From Thermoanaerobaculia bacterium (GTDB lineage Bacteria > Acidobacteriota > Thermoanaerobaculia > Gp7-AA8), in the NCBI GenBank assembly GCA_017883235.1, contig JADGNY010000071.1:1-35604 (forward strand): a DNA stretch of 35,604 bases, written 5' to 3'. This document shows positions 23,115-30,900 of the stretch, in pieces. The notes beneath the pieces were generated by a model. The model searched no databases, was not told the DNA's origin, and saw only the letters and a program-made list of their open reading frames with translations. Numbering within the stretch: position 1 is the first letter of the stretch; each line of letters opens with the position of its first letter. A program made the translations under genes and the position numbers.

Positions 23115-23816
23115 TTATCTGCGTCGCAGCAACTGCCACGCGGCAATGGCGATTCCGACGAAGGCGAGCGCGATGAGCCACTTGTTTCCGGCCAGCGTCC
23201 GCCAAGCTGATTCCTGAGGCTTCGCCTTGGAAGGCGACATGGCGCTCATCCGCATTCTCTCCCCGCTGGTGCGCATCGATTCCGATACGGCGCTCTTGAA
23301 TACCGCGAGTGTCTTCGGCTCATCCGCGGGAGCGACGGCCATGCCGCGCTGTGTATCGATGTGGATGACGTTCGACGGCATCGGCACGATCAGCTTCTCG
23401 CCGTGATCGCCGGCGGCGACGTTGTATGTTCCCTGGTCAAAGTAGAGCGGGGTCAGGCCGACGCGCGTGTTGCGGAGGAACACCACATGCTCGTCGCCGA
23501 CATTGAACACCGGGACGCCGATGGTCTCCTGGTGGATACCATTCACGCTGCCGCCGGGGGTGGCGATGATGACCTGGCCCGCGGCGTCTCCCTTCATCGA
23601 CTGCTCGACGGCAAAGGTCGCGTACGTCACGATCCAGCGTCCGGTGGAATCGTAGCGAGCCTCTGTTTTGACGCATTTGCCGAGGATGATGGCGGCGGCG
23701 TGGTCGACCTTCTCATCGAAGCTCGCCGCCTGCGCCACAGAGGCCTGAGCGGCTGGCGCGGCGATGGCCAGTGCGACGAGCGCCATGAGAGGGAGCAGAC
23801 GGTTATTTGTGATCAT
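23115..23816 (-). CDS. Hypothetical exported protein with C-terminal membrane anchor
   Basis: The 233-residue protein has a signal peptide (LLPLMALVALAIAAPAAQA, about 7-25), a beta-rich extracytoplasmic domain (about 30-140) and a C-terminal hydrophobic helix ending in a basic tail (WLIALAFVGIAIAAWQLLRRR). The segment ADHAAAIILGKCV in spirit (VDHAAAIILGKCVKTEARYD) with VEQSMKGDAAGQVIIATPGG and VGDEHVVFLR recalls small OB-fold-like secreted domains, but I cannot name a family. The tripartite tail resembles processed C-terminal sorting signals, although no recognition motif precedes it. Start chosen at the signal peptide ATG. Confidence 0.65.
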   Translation of the reverse strand: MITNNRLLPLMALVALAIAAPAAQASVAQAASFDEKVDHAAAIILGKCVKTEARYDSTGRWIVTYATFAVEQSMKGDAAGQVIIATPGGSVNGIHQETIGVPVFNVGDEHVVFLRNTRVGLTPLYFDQGTYNVAAGDHGEKLIVPMPSNVIHIDTQRGMAVAPADEPKTLAVFKSAVSESMRTSGERMRMSAMSPSKAKPQESAWRTLAGNKWLIALAFVGIAIAAWQLLRRR

Positions 23817-23825
23817 CCTGAGCTC

Positions 23826-23831
23826 ACAATA
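23826..23831 (-). promoter_or_regulatory. Putative -10 element, leaderless start
   Basis: TATTGT on the minus strand lies 9 nt upstream of the ATG at 23816. Confidence 0.4.
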
Positions 23832-23868
23832 AGCAATCGATACGCCACAATATTGCAGGGTATATGTG

Positions 23869-23890
23869 GCACAGACACTCTTGTCTGTGC
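23869..23890. repeat. Short palindrome (GCACAGACA / TGTCTGTGC)
   Basis: Nine-base arms with a 4-nt loop lie just downstream of the topoisomerase gene (minus strand). A diverged copy (GGCACGGACACTC and then TTGTGCC) is at 35418-35441. It is a likely terminator or small dispersed repeat. Confidence 0.5.
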
Positions 23891-23897
23891 TCAGCGG

Positions 23898-24947
23898 CTA
23901 CGCCGCGCGTGGCCTTCGGCGCCGGTCCGCGATCGTCTCACGCAGAAACTTCAGCAGCGCCCGCTCCTCAATCGACAACCCCACCCGAACCACCGGCGAG
24001 CCTTTGTGCTGTTTGCGCAGCATCTCGAACGGCTTTCCTTCCATGTACTCTTCGAGCAGGCGCGGGCAGATGTACGACGAGCGGCAGACGGCGGGGGTGT
24101 TCCCGAGCTGTTTGGCGGTGGCGACGACGGCCATCTTGATCTTGCGTTTGCGCTCCGTCTTGCTCGATCCCTGACGGGTCATGCCGAGGGCGATGGAACA
24201 GAGGAGAGTGCCGGCCCAGGTGCGGAAATCTTTCGCCGTGAAGTTCTTGCTGATGATCGACTGGATGTAGTCGTTCACATGGCGGTCGCTGACACCGCGA
24301 ACCTTGCCGTTGTCGATGTAGGCGAAGAGCTTCGGCTCGCCGAGCGCCTTCAGCCGCCGCACGATCGCGGCGACTCTCGCATCGACGATGGCCCGCGTCT
24401 GCGCCTTGCGCCACTTGCCGAGGTAATCGAACTGCAGCATCGATCCCTCGACCTTCACATGCTTGCCGAGGATGGTGGTCAGCCCGTAGGTCGCCTCCGA
24501 CTGCGCGCTCTTGTCATTGCCGACGCGGAAGAACCCCTGATCGATGAGGCGCACGATGGCGGCGAGCACGTGCTCGCGCTCGAGGTCCGACCGCTTCAGA
24601 TCGGCGCGGACGCGGCGCCGAAGAGCGGGGAGCGACTCACCGAACTCGACCACCCGCTGGAACTTCTCTTCCTCCCGCTGCGCCCGGAATCGCCAATGGT
24701 AGAGGTACTGCGTGCGTCCTTTGCGGTCGACGCCGACGGCCTGGAGCGGCGCCGCGTCGCCGCGGGCGATCCGGACGTCCTGCCAGGCCGGCGGGATGCG
24801 CAGCTTGCGGATGCGCGCCAGCGTCTTGTCGTCGTCGATCGGTGAGCCGAGAGCGCTGCGATAGGTGAAGCCCGATTCTTTGGTTCCCTCGCGACGGATA
24901 CCGTGAAGATTGAGGTACCACCGTCGTTGCACTCCCTTTATCGGCAT
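23898..24947 (-). CDS. DNA topoisomerase IB (poxvirus-type)
   Basis: The enzyme relaxes DNA supercoils through a 3'-phosphotyrosine intermediate. The 349-residue protein has the typical bacterial TopIB layout: an N-terminal domain with RRWYLNLHGI (residues 8-17, close to the canonical YYRxDG region), WQDVRIA and GRTQYLYHWRF, and a C-terminal catalytic domain with FFRVGND, KDFRTWAGT, and LGNTPAVCRSSYICP containing the active-site Tyr. No Shine-Dalgarno sequence is evident. It is divergent from the GT-C gene, with about 30 bp between starts. Confidence 0.93.
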   Translation of the reverse strand: MPIKGVQRRWYLNLHGIRREGTKESGFTYRSALGSPIDDDKTLARIRKLRIPPAWQDVRIARGDAAPLQAVGVDRKGRTQYLYHWRFRAQREEEKFQRVVEFGESLPALRRRVRADLKRSDLEREHVLAAIVRLIDQGFFRVGNDKSAQSEATYGLTTILGKHVKVEGSMLQFDYLGKWRKAQTRAIVDARVAAIVRRLKALGEPKLFAYIDNGKVRGVSDRHVNDYIQSIISKNFTAKDFRTWAGTLLCSIALGMTRQGSSKTERKRKIKMAVVATAKQLGNTPAVCRSSYICPRLLEEYMEGKPFEMLRKQHKGSPVVRVGLSIEERALLKFLRETIADRRRRPRAA

Positions 24948-24979
24948 GTTGTGCGCGATTTTTGCGAGAATGGTGCCGC

Positions 24980-26827
24980 TTGACGGACGCTGGCAGCGAG
25001 CAGGATGCAGTCAACGGCGGCGCGGTCGAGCCGCTGACCTCCCGTCAGCGGATGATCGTCATCGTCCTGGCGCTCGTGGTTGCACTGACGCGGCTGCTGG
25101 CGGTCTCCCATTCGATGTGGGATTGGGACGAGGCGCTTTTCGTCGCCGCCCTGCATCATTACGACGTCGCACAGCATCATCCGCACCCGCCCGGGTTCCC
25201 GCTGTTCTTCGCATTGGCCAAGGTTGCGCGCGCCGTCGGGCAGGACGACTTTCATGCATTGCGCGGGATCAGCATCCTGGCCTCGCTCTTCCTCTTCCCG
25301 GCGCTTTTCGCACTGGCGCGGTCGCTTCGATACCGATTCCGGACGTGCATCGTCGCCGCGCTGCTCTTCTGTTTTCTGCCGAACGTCTGGTACTGGGGAG
25401 GGACCGGCTTCACCGACGAGCTCGCGCTCGTGACCGCGCTGGCGGGAGCAGCGCTGCTGCTGCGCGATGACCGGCGGCGCGGCACGTACCTGGCCGGATG
25501 CATCTTCTTCGCCGCGACGATGCTGGTGCGCGCGCAGAACGTGTTGATGGCCTGGCCGTGGATCGTCGCTTCGTGGCGTCGGTTGCGCGCCCGGCGCGGT
25601 GGCGAGGTGATCGCCGGAACTGCGCTGATTATCGTCCTCGTCGTCACCGGCTACGGCATCGCCGCGAAGCTGACCGGGATCGACGAATACATCTTCGCCA
25701 CGAAGTGGCATCAGCACTATGTCGCCACCGTCGACGGTGCGCTGAATCCGACGCGGACGCCGATGCGGTTCCTCCTGCAGGATTTTCTCTTCGATCCGTT
25801 CGAATCGCGCGCGGCGTCGACGTTGATGTTCTTCTTCACGCTCCTGGCCTTCCTGCGTCCGCGGCGTGCACAGCGCGATATCGTCCTGACATTCGAGCCG
25901 GGCTTTCTGCTGGCGTGGTTTCTACTGAGTCCGACCGGCATCAGCCGTCTCTCGCTCGCGTATGTCGCCGCGAACGTTCTGCTCGCGGCGGATGGGCTGG
26001 ACGTCGCGGCGACGTTCATCGCCGCGCGCGTGCGTGCGCTCCCTCGGGAGCGGCTCGCGGCGGCGTTGCAGGCCATCCTCGCCGCCGTCATCATCGGCCG
26101 CTACGTCGTCTGGGTCTGGCCCGGCTTGCGCGCGGTGCGAAAGACCGACTCGCCGCCGGTGCAGGCGATGCGCTGGATCCGGCAGAACGTCCCTCGGGGG
26201 GCGAAGGTCTACGCGGCCGGAGGCCTGGAGCCGTTCGTCGCCTACTTCCTCACCGATTACAAGGTCATCCCCACCGAGGATCGCTTCGATCCATCCAAGG
26301 CACCGGCCGACAGGAACGCTGTGTACGTTGCCGACTTCGCCAGCTCGTCCGCGCAGGCGATCAATTTCCGCCGCAGGCGCGAGCATCTGTGGGCGCTTTT
26401 CAATCGACGCTATTTCGAGGTCTCGGTAGTCCCGATCGCCGGTTGGATCAAATTCGGTGCCGGCTGGTACGGAGACGAGGAGGGAGGCGATGGAGATCAC
26501 TGGCGATGGATGGCGAGCGAAAGCCACATGCTGCTCGCACCGCTCGGCCATCGCGCGCAGCTCGGCCTGACCATTCAATTTCCTCTCGATGCCGAGCCCC
26601 CGCCCACGGTGACGGTCACGCTCGACGGTATCGTGGTCGATCGTTTCGTTCCGAGGAAGGCCGATGTGGAACGATCGTACGTCGTCGTGTCGCGGAGCGG
26701 AGTGCCGGACGACCTGATGCTCTCGGTCGACCACGCCGTCAATTTCTCGCGCCTCCACCGCAGCAACGACCCCCGAGACCTGGGGCTGGCGTTGCATCGG
26801 ATTCTCTGGAAGGAGATTAGCGACTAG
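24980..26827 (+). CDS. GT-C type membrane glycosyltransferase (PMT-like)
   Basis: The 615-residue protein has about 10 hydrophobic segments in its first 400 residues, followed by a soluble C-terminal region (about 400-615). The first external loop has the acidic pair MWDWDEALF, as in polyprenyl-phosphate-sugar-using GT-C enzymes (GT39/GT83-like). It is likely to transfer a sugar from a lipid carrier to an extracytoplasmic acceptor. The start is uncertain: TTG at 24980 (MTDAGSEQD) is chosen, and TTG at 24962 would add six residues; neither has a Shine-Dalgarno sequence. The GT2 enzyme at 6863-8380 could make the lipid-linked sugar, an inference only. Confidence 0.75.
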   Translation: MTDAGSEQDAVNGGAVEPLTSRQRMIVIVLALVVALTRLLAVSHSMWDWDEALFVAALHHYDVAQHHPHPPGFPLFFALAKVARAVGQDDFHALRGISILASLFLFPALFALARSLRYRFRTCIVAALLFCFLPNVWYWGGTGFTDELALVTALAGAALLLRDDRRRGTYLAGCIFFAATMLVRAQNVLMAWPWIVASWRRLRARRGGEVIAGTALIIVLVVTGYGIAAKLTGIDEYIFATKWHQHYVATVDGALNPTRTPMRFLLQDFLFDPFESRAASTLMFFFTLLAFLRPRRAQRDIVLTFEPGFLLAWFLLSPTGISRLSLAYVAANVLLAADGLDVAATFIAARVRALPRERLAAALQAILAAVIIGRYVVWVWPGLRAVRKTDSPPVQAMRWIRQNVPRGAKVYAAGGLEPFVAYFLTDYKVIPTEDRFDPSKAPADRNAVYVADFASSSAQAINFRRRREHLWALFNRRYFEVSVVPIAGWIKFGAGWYGDEEGGDGDHWRWMASESHMLLAPLGHRAQLGLTIQFPLDAEPPPTVTVTLDGIVVDRFVPRKADVERSYVVVSRSGVPDDLMLSVDHAVNFSRLHRSNDPRDLGLALHRILWKEISD

Positions 26828-26839
26828 CAAAGGCTTTTA

Positions 26840-27207
26840 ACCACAGAGGCACAGCGCGGCGAAGCCGCAACCAAAACGTGGATGCCGGTTAGGGCGCGGC
26901 AAGCACGGCCCCCTCATCCGCCTTCGGCACCTTCTCCCCCAGCTGAAAAGCGCTGGGGGAGAAGGGCTCTCGATGTTAGGAAGGCGCGAGCTCTTTTCGG
27001 GGCGACGTCACGTTTGCGAAGATTTCTTCCAAAACCATGCGGCCCCGAGAACAAGAGCTCGCGCTTCCCTACATCGAGAGTCCTTCTCCCCCAGCGCTTT
27101 TCAGCTGGGGGAGAAGGTGGCGAAGCCGGATGAGGGGGCGGTGCTTGCCATGCCCTTGCCGGCATCCACGTTTTGGTTGCGGCTACGCCGCGCTGTGCCT
27201 CTGTGGT
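26840..27207. repeat. Composite 370-bp palindrome of nested inverted repeats
   Basis: The outer arms (26840-26888 and 27159-27207) are 49 bp with one mismatch. Inside are further paired arms around TTCTCCCCCAGC / GCTGGGGGAGAA units (about 26932-26966 and 27083-27117) and around CTCGATGT / ACATCGAG (about 26970 and 27072). No gene is supported in the gap from 26828 to 27222; the open frames seen there are artefacts of the GC-rich palindrome. The two flanking genes converge on it. Confidence 0.85.
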
Positions 27208-27222
27208 GAAATCATCTTTGAC

Positions 27223-29070
27223 TCACCGCTTGAACGAAATCGACTGCGGGCGCCACGTCTTGACGCGCTTGCCGTCCTTGATTGCCGGCGTAAACCGCAC
27301 CGCTTTCATCGCGCGCGTCGCGGAGTCGTTGAAGCCGAAGCGGGAGTCGCCGCGGAGAATCTTCACGTCGACGACGTCGCCGTTTTCCGAGATCAGGGCC
27401 GAGAGGATCACGATCGCTTCCGCACGCTGCTGCGCGGCAAGAGGCGGATAGTACGGGCGGATCTCCGAGAGAGGCTGGGGAAGCTTATCCAGCTCCGTCA
27501 CGTCGACGACGTCCCCCTCGTGGATCGTGGCGACGGGAGGTTGCGTAAGCGCCGGTGCGGCGAGGGCAGGTTGCGGCTGTGGCGGGACGACCGGCGCCTG
27601 CTGGGCGACGGTCTGCGTCGGCGGCTGATTCTCCGGCCGCGAATTCACGCGCCGCTGGTCGAGCGCGGCGGCGGAGCCGCGATCGTCGATCTGCTTCTGC
27701 GGTTGCGGCGGCGTGATCAGGTTGGCCGTCTGCACAGGGGCATTCTTCGACTGCTCCTGCTTGAGCTTCTTGTTCATGTCCGCCTGCAGCTTCATCATCT
27801 CTTCCTGCATCTTCTGCTCAACCGCGACCTCGAAGGCCTTCTTCTGCGCGGCGGGGTCGAGCGGGGCCGTGCTGGTTTGCGGCGCGGCGGCGATGACCGG
27901 ATGGGAGATGACGACGTTCGGCTTCGGCGGGGGAGTGGCGGCATGCAGCACCGGCGCGGCCGGTTTCGGCTTGAACATGAAGAACGCGCCGGCGCCAACC
28001 GCGAGCACGACCACGGCGGCAGTGGCATACAGCGGCATGCGGCTCTTCGCCGGCGCCGGCGCCGCTTCGACCTCGGCGGCTATCGCCACCGGCGCGTACG
28101 CCGCGACATTGACCTTCGACTCCCTCTCGCGGTCCAGCGATTCCGCTTCCATCTCTTTCTTCAGAAGGTTGCTGAGGTAGAAGGCGAGATTGAACGTCGA
28201 CGCCGAGTAGTTCCCTCCGTGCACGAGCGACGAGAGCACCTGCTTCATTTCGCCGATCGATGCATAGCGGGCATTGGGATCGATGGCCAGCGATTTCTCG
28301 AGGAGGGCGCGAATATCATCGGGGATCGGTTGCCCGGAGGATGTCTTCGCCGCGCGGATCGTCTGCGCGAACGCGCTGCCGGTCATCGCGTCCGGCGGCT
28401 CGTTGCCGGTGACGAGGAGGTAGAGAACCGCGCCGAGCGAGTAGACATCGGTCGTCTTCGAGACCTCGGCCGAGGCACGGTACTCCGCAGCGAAATACCT
28501 GCCCAGCTCCGCGGCTACCTTCGAATCGGACATCGAGGCGATGAGACCTTTTCCGATCTGCTGGCCGGCCACGCGGATCTCGCCTTCATCAGTGATCCAG
28601 ACGAACTGCGGGATCAGCGCGCCGTGTGCGAGACGATTGCCGAGGTAACGGAGATCGGCCGTCGTCGACAGAGAGAGCGCGATCTTTTCGGCGATGACGA
28701 TGGCCTGATCGATCGGTATCGGATTCGCGGTGACGCCCGCGCCGCCGCGGGCGCGATCGACGATATGCCGCAGCGAGCGTCCGCCCGAATACTCGTGCGC
28801 GATGAAGGGGATGCCGTTGGCGACGTCGATGGTCTGATCTTTGGCGAAGGTCGTCCCGCTCAGCAGTGGAACAAGCTGGTTGGTCTCGCCCGCGCTTTGA
28901 ACCAGAGCCGCGCGATTGCCGCCCGACAGACGCCGGACCGCCATGATCGGACCGAGTTGCCCACCGTCGACGCGCCCCGCGCGCCAGAGATCACCGAGAG
29001 CATCGGTTTCTAATTTCTTGAAGAGGATGAACGGACCGAACTGTTCGTACGGACGGTTTTTCGCAGACAT
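27223..29070 (-). CDS. Pseudokinase with transmembrane helix and TonB C-terminal domain
   Basis: The 615-residue protein has a kinase-like domain (about 10-285), a membrane helix (346-366), a long Gln/Pro-rich linker with a charged helix (about 395-440), and a TonB C-terminal domain (about 535-615; NGDVVDVKILRG, then AMKAVRFTPAIKDGKRV). Kinase fold marks include TTDVYSLGAVLYLLVTG and a C-lobe ending YASIGEM. The catalytic residues are missing: the VAIK Lys is Arg (AVRRL), HRD is replaced by HGALIPQF, and DFG by VAGQ. It therefore probably senses or binds rather than phosphorylates, linking cytoplasm to periplasm. The ATG at 29070 is chosen; the upstream open frame is repeat DNA. Confidence 0.82.
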   Translation of the reverse strand: MSAKNRPYEQFGPFILFKKLETDALGDLWRAGRVDGGQLGPIMAVRRLSGGNRAALVQSAGETNQLVPLLSGTTFAKDQTIDVANGIPFIAHEYSGGRSLRHIVDRARGGAGVTANPIPIDQAIVIAEKIALSLSTTADLRYLGNRLAHGALIPQFVWITDEGEIRVAGQQIGKGLIASMSDSKVAAELGRYFAAEYRASAEVSKTTDVYSLGAVLYLLVTGNEPPDAMTGSAFAQTIRAAKTSSGQPIPDDIRALLEKSLAIDPNARYASIGEMKQVLSSLVHGGNYSASTFNLAFYLSNLLKKEMEAESLDRERESKVNVAAYAPVAIAAEVEAAPAPAKSRMPLYATAAVVVLAVGAGAFFMFKPKPAAPVLHAATPPPKPNVVISHPVIAAAPQTSTAPLDPAAQKKAFEVAVEQKMQEEMMKLQADMNKKLKQEQSKNAPVQTANLITPPQPQKQIDDRGSAAALDQRRVNSRPENQPPTQTVAQQAPVVPPQPQPALAAPALTQPPVATIHEGDVVDVTELDKLPQPLSEIRPYYPPLAAQQRAEAIVILSALISENGDVVDVKILRGDSRFGFNDSATRAMKAVRFTPAIKDGKRVKTWRPQSISFKR

Positions 29071-29153
29071 ACTCTCTCGGGACCCCCAGGTTTTGTATGC
29101 GGTGCGGGGAGGATAACACAAAAGGTTATTGGTAGTAGTTATTTGTGTAATAA

Positions 29154-29228
29154 ACGGGGGTCGGGAGTCGGGGGTCGGAAAAACACGGACGGAGCTCCGA
29201 CCCCCGACTCCCGGCCCCCGACTCCCGT
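29154..29228. repeat. Heptamer inverted repeat (GGGGGTC/GGGAGTC type)
   Basis: The left arm (29154-29178) carries GGGGGTC and GGGAGTC units. The right arm (29197-29228) is complementary. It lies between mltG, whose stop begins at its right edge, and the pseudokinase gene, both on the minus strand. Confidence 0.8.
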
Positions 29229-30289
29229 TATTTAGCTTTCTGATCCCGGTACCACTGAACCTGCCAGATCTGCACGTTCCGGTCGTGGTCGGCCATGTTC
29301 GTGGCAAAGGCGTGCGTCCCGTCGTGTTTGGCGACGAAGTAGAGGAAGTCGCTCTTCGACGGCGCCGCCGCGGCCTGTAGCGAAGCCAGGCCGGGATTGG
29401 CGATCGGGCCCGGCGGCAGGCCGTGGAAACGATAGGTGTTGTAAGGCGAGTCGATCTGCAGGTCGGCTTTGCGGATGTTGCCGTCCCAGCGCCCGGCCAG
29501 TTTCAGCGCGTAGATCACCGTCGGGTCGGCGCCGAGGAGCATCTTGAGGTTGATGCGATTCATGTAGACCGACGCCACCAGCGGCCGCTCCCGCGGCATG
29601 CGCGCCTCGGTCTCGACGATCGAGGCCAGCGTCACGGTCTGATGGAGATTCAGGCCGGTGGTGATGTAGTTCATCTCACCGCCGAAGTGCTTGCGGAAGT
29701 TCGCCACCATCGCCTGAATGATGGCCCGCGGCGGCGTGCCGGGATCGAATTTGTAGGTGTCGGGGAAAAGATACCCCTCGAGCGTCTTCGCCTCGGGGGC
29801 GATATCGCGGATCAGTTCCGGATTGACGGTGAGCCTGTCCCACTCCGCGTCGCGGCCGAATCCCTCCTGCACAAAAATGTGTGCAACGGCGAAGCGGTCC
29901 AGCCCTTCGCGGACCGTGACGCTCTTGGCGTTGACGTCGCCGCGGATCAACTTGTCGAGGACTTCCTCCGCCGTCATCGGTTTGGAGAACTCGTAGATGC
30001 CTGCCTTGATCCTGTCGTTGTAACGGACGACCTTCATGTAGATCAGCGGGAAGTATTCATCCCGGATGATCCCTTCGGCTTCGAGGTGCTTGAGGATCGC
30101 GGCGGTGCGGAGGCCGTGATGGACTTCGACGTCTTTGAACGGTTGCGTGTAGTTCTTGTACGGCGAGCGCATGGCCCGCAGGAAGAACCAGCCGCCGCCG
30201 ACGCCGAGGATGACGGCAAAGATGCCGACGGTCATCAGCGAGTGCAGCAGCTTGCGGCAGCCGCCGCGGCCGCGCGCGCGCCGGGCTAT
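29228..30289 (-). CDS. mltG: Endolytic murein transglycosylase MltG
   Basis: MltG cuts nascent peptidoglycan strands at the inner membrane. It has one N-terminal membrane helix (MTVGIFAVILGVGGGWFF), then a LysM-like part, then a YceG domain with LEGYLFPDTYKF, catalytic ASIVETEARMP, LGADPTVIYAL and SPYNTYRFHGLPPGPIANPG. No ATG, GTG or TTG exists in frame between the ruvX end and an ATG at 30235. A perfect AGGAGG (30300-30295) lies 5 nt before an ATA at 30289 that overlaps the ruvX stop as ATAG. I annotate 353 residues from this ATA tentatively; from 30235 the protein has 335. Function is certain, the start is not. Confidence 0.9.
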   Translation of the reverse strand: MARRARGRGGCRKLLHSLMTVGIFAVILGVGGGWFFLRAMRSPYKNYTQPFKDVEVHHGLRTAAILKHLEAEGIIRDEYFPLIYMKVVRYNDRIKAGIYEFSKPMTAEEVLDKLIRGDVNAKSVTVREGLDRFAVAHIFVQEGFGRDAEWDRLTVNPELIRDIAPEAKTLEGYLFPDTYKFDPGTPPRAIIQAMVANFRKHFGGEMNYITTGLNLHQTVTLASIVETEARMPRERPLVASVYMNRINLKMLLGADPTVIYALKLAGRWDGNIRKADLQIDSPYNTYRFHGLPPGPIANPGLASLQAAAAPSKSDFLYFVAKHDGTHAFATNMADHDRNVQIWQVQWYRDQKAK

Positions 30290-30693
30290 GACGCCCTCCT
30301 GGCGAGGTCGTCGAGGTAGGACTGCAGAATGACGGCGGCGGCGTGCATGTCGATCTCGCGCTGAGCGTCCCGTCGCTTCGTTCCGCTCTCGCGCAATTGC
30401 CGGGAAGCCTCGGTGGTGCTGAGGGCCTCGTCCCAGAGGACGACCGGTTTGCACGTTTTCTGCCGCAGCCGCTCCGCGAAATCGCGGAACTTCTGCTCGC
30501 CGGTGTCACTGTGCGCGCGCCGGGGAACGCCCACCACGATCGTTTCCGCGTCGAGCTCACGGGCGATGCCGGCCAGTTTGTCGACGATCTCCCCTTCGTT
30601 CTTCACCACCGAATGCGGTGTGGCAATGGTTCCGGACGCGCTCACCGCCACCCCGATGCGCCGGCCACCGTAATCGATGGCGATGATCGACAT
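30286..30693 (-). CDS. ruvX: RuvX/YqgF Holliday junction resolvase-like protein
   Basis: The 135-residue RNase H-fold protein starts at the ATG at 30693 (MSIIAIDYGGRRIGVAVS), with the catalytic Asp in AIDYG, then VVGVPRR, LWDEALST and the C-terminal acidic EIDMHAAAVILQSYL. In E. coli YqgF acts in 16S rRNA 5'-end processing; resolvase activity has been reported for other members. A TACAAT box 7 nt upstream supports a leaderless start. It overlaps mltG at its 3' end, so the two form an operon. Confidence 0.93.
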   Translation of the reverse strand: MSIIAIDYGGRRIGVAVSASGTIATPHSVVKNEGEIVDKLAGIARELDAETIVVGVPRRAHSDTGEQKFRDFAERLRQKTCKPVVLWDEALSTTEASRQLRESGTKRRDAQREIDMHAAAVILQSYLDDLARRAS

Positions 30694-30700
30694 GGAGAGG

Positions 30701-30706
30701 ATTGTA
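30701..30706 (-). promoter_or_regulatory. Putative -10 element, leaderless start
   Basis: TACAAT on the minus strand lies 7 nt upstream of the ruvX ATG at 30693, with no Shine-Dalgarno sequence. Confidence 0.45.
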
Positions 30707-30716
30707 CTTGGTGACT

Positions 30717-30885
30717 GGTTGTCGGTTATCGGTTGTCGGTTGTCGAGTTGACTCGGTGTCGGGTTGCGTACAATGTGGATACCGGTCCGCGGGTTGCAAC
30801 GTTGCTCGGTTTGCGCGGGCAACCCGACAACTGACAACCGATAACCGACAACGCGCGATAGCGCAAGCAACCGATAACCGACAAC
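30717..30885. repeat. Heptamer-built inverted repeat (GGTTATC/GGTTGTC type)
   Basis: The left arm (30717-30745) is GGTTGTC, GGTTATC, GGTTGTC, GGTTGTC. The right arms (about 30824-30852 and 30868-30885) are the reverse complement, the second being a partial extra copy. It fills the gap between divergent ruvX and pilT and is the same family as 885-962. Confidence 0.8.
30769..30774 (+). promoter_or_regulatory. Possible pilT -10 element within the repeat
   Basis: TACAAT at 30769-30774 with TTGACT at 30748-30753 (15-bp spacer) is the only promoter-like pair upstream of pilT. The leader would be about 120 nt and would include the right repeat arms. Confidence 0.35.
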
Positions 30886-30900
30886 GCGCGCAGCGCCACC

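Noticed and set aside
26914-27165. Open frames on both strands in the composite palindrome, with near-identical translations
   Set aside because: The similarity on opposite strands is a direct result of the palindrome, not of two genes.
27037-29013. Plus-strand frame of 658 codons
   Set aside because: Antisense of the pseudokinase-TonB gene plus palindrome; Arg/His/Leu-rich translation typical of GC-rich shadow frames.
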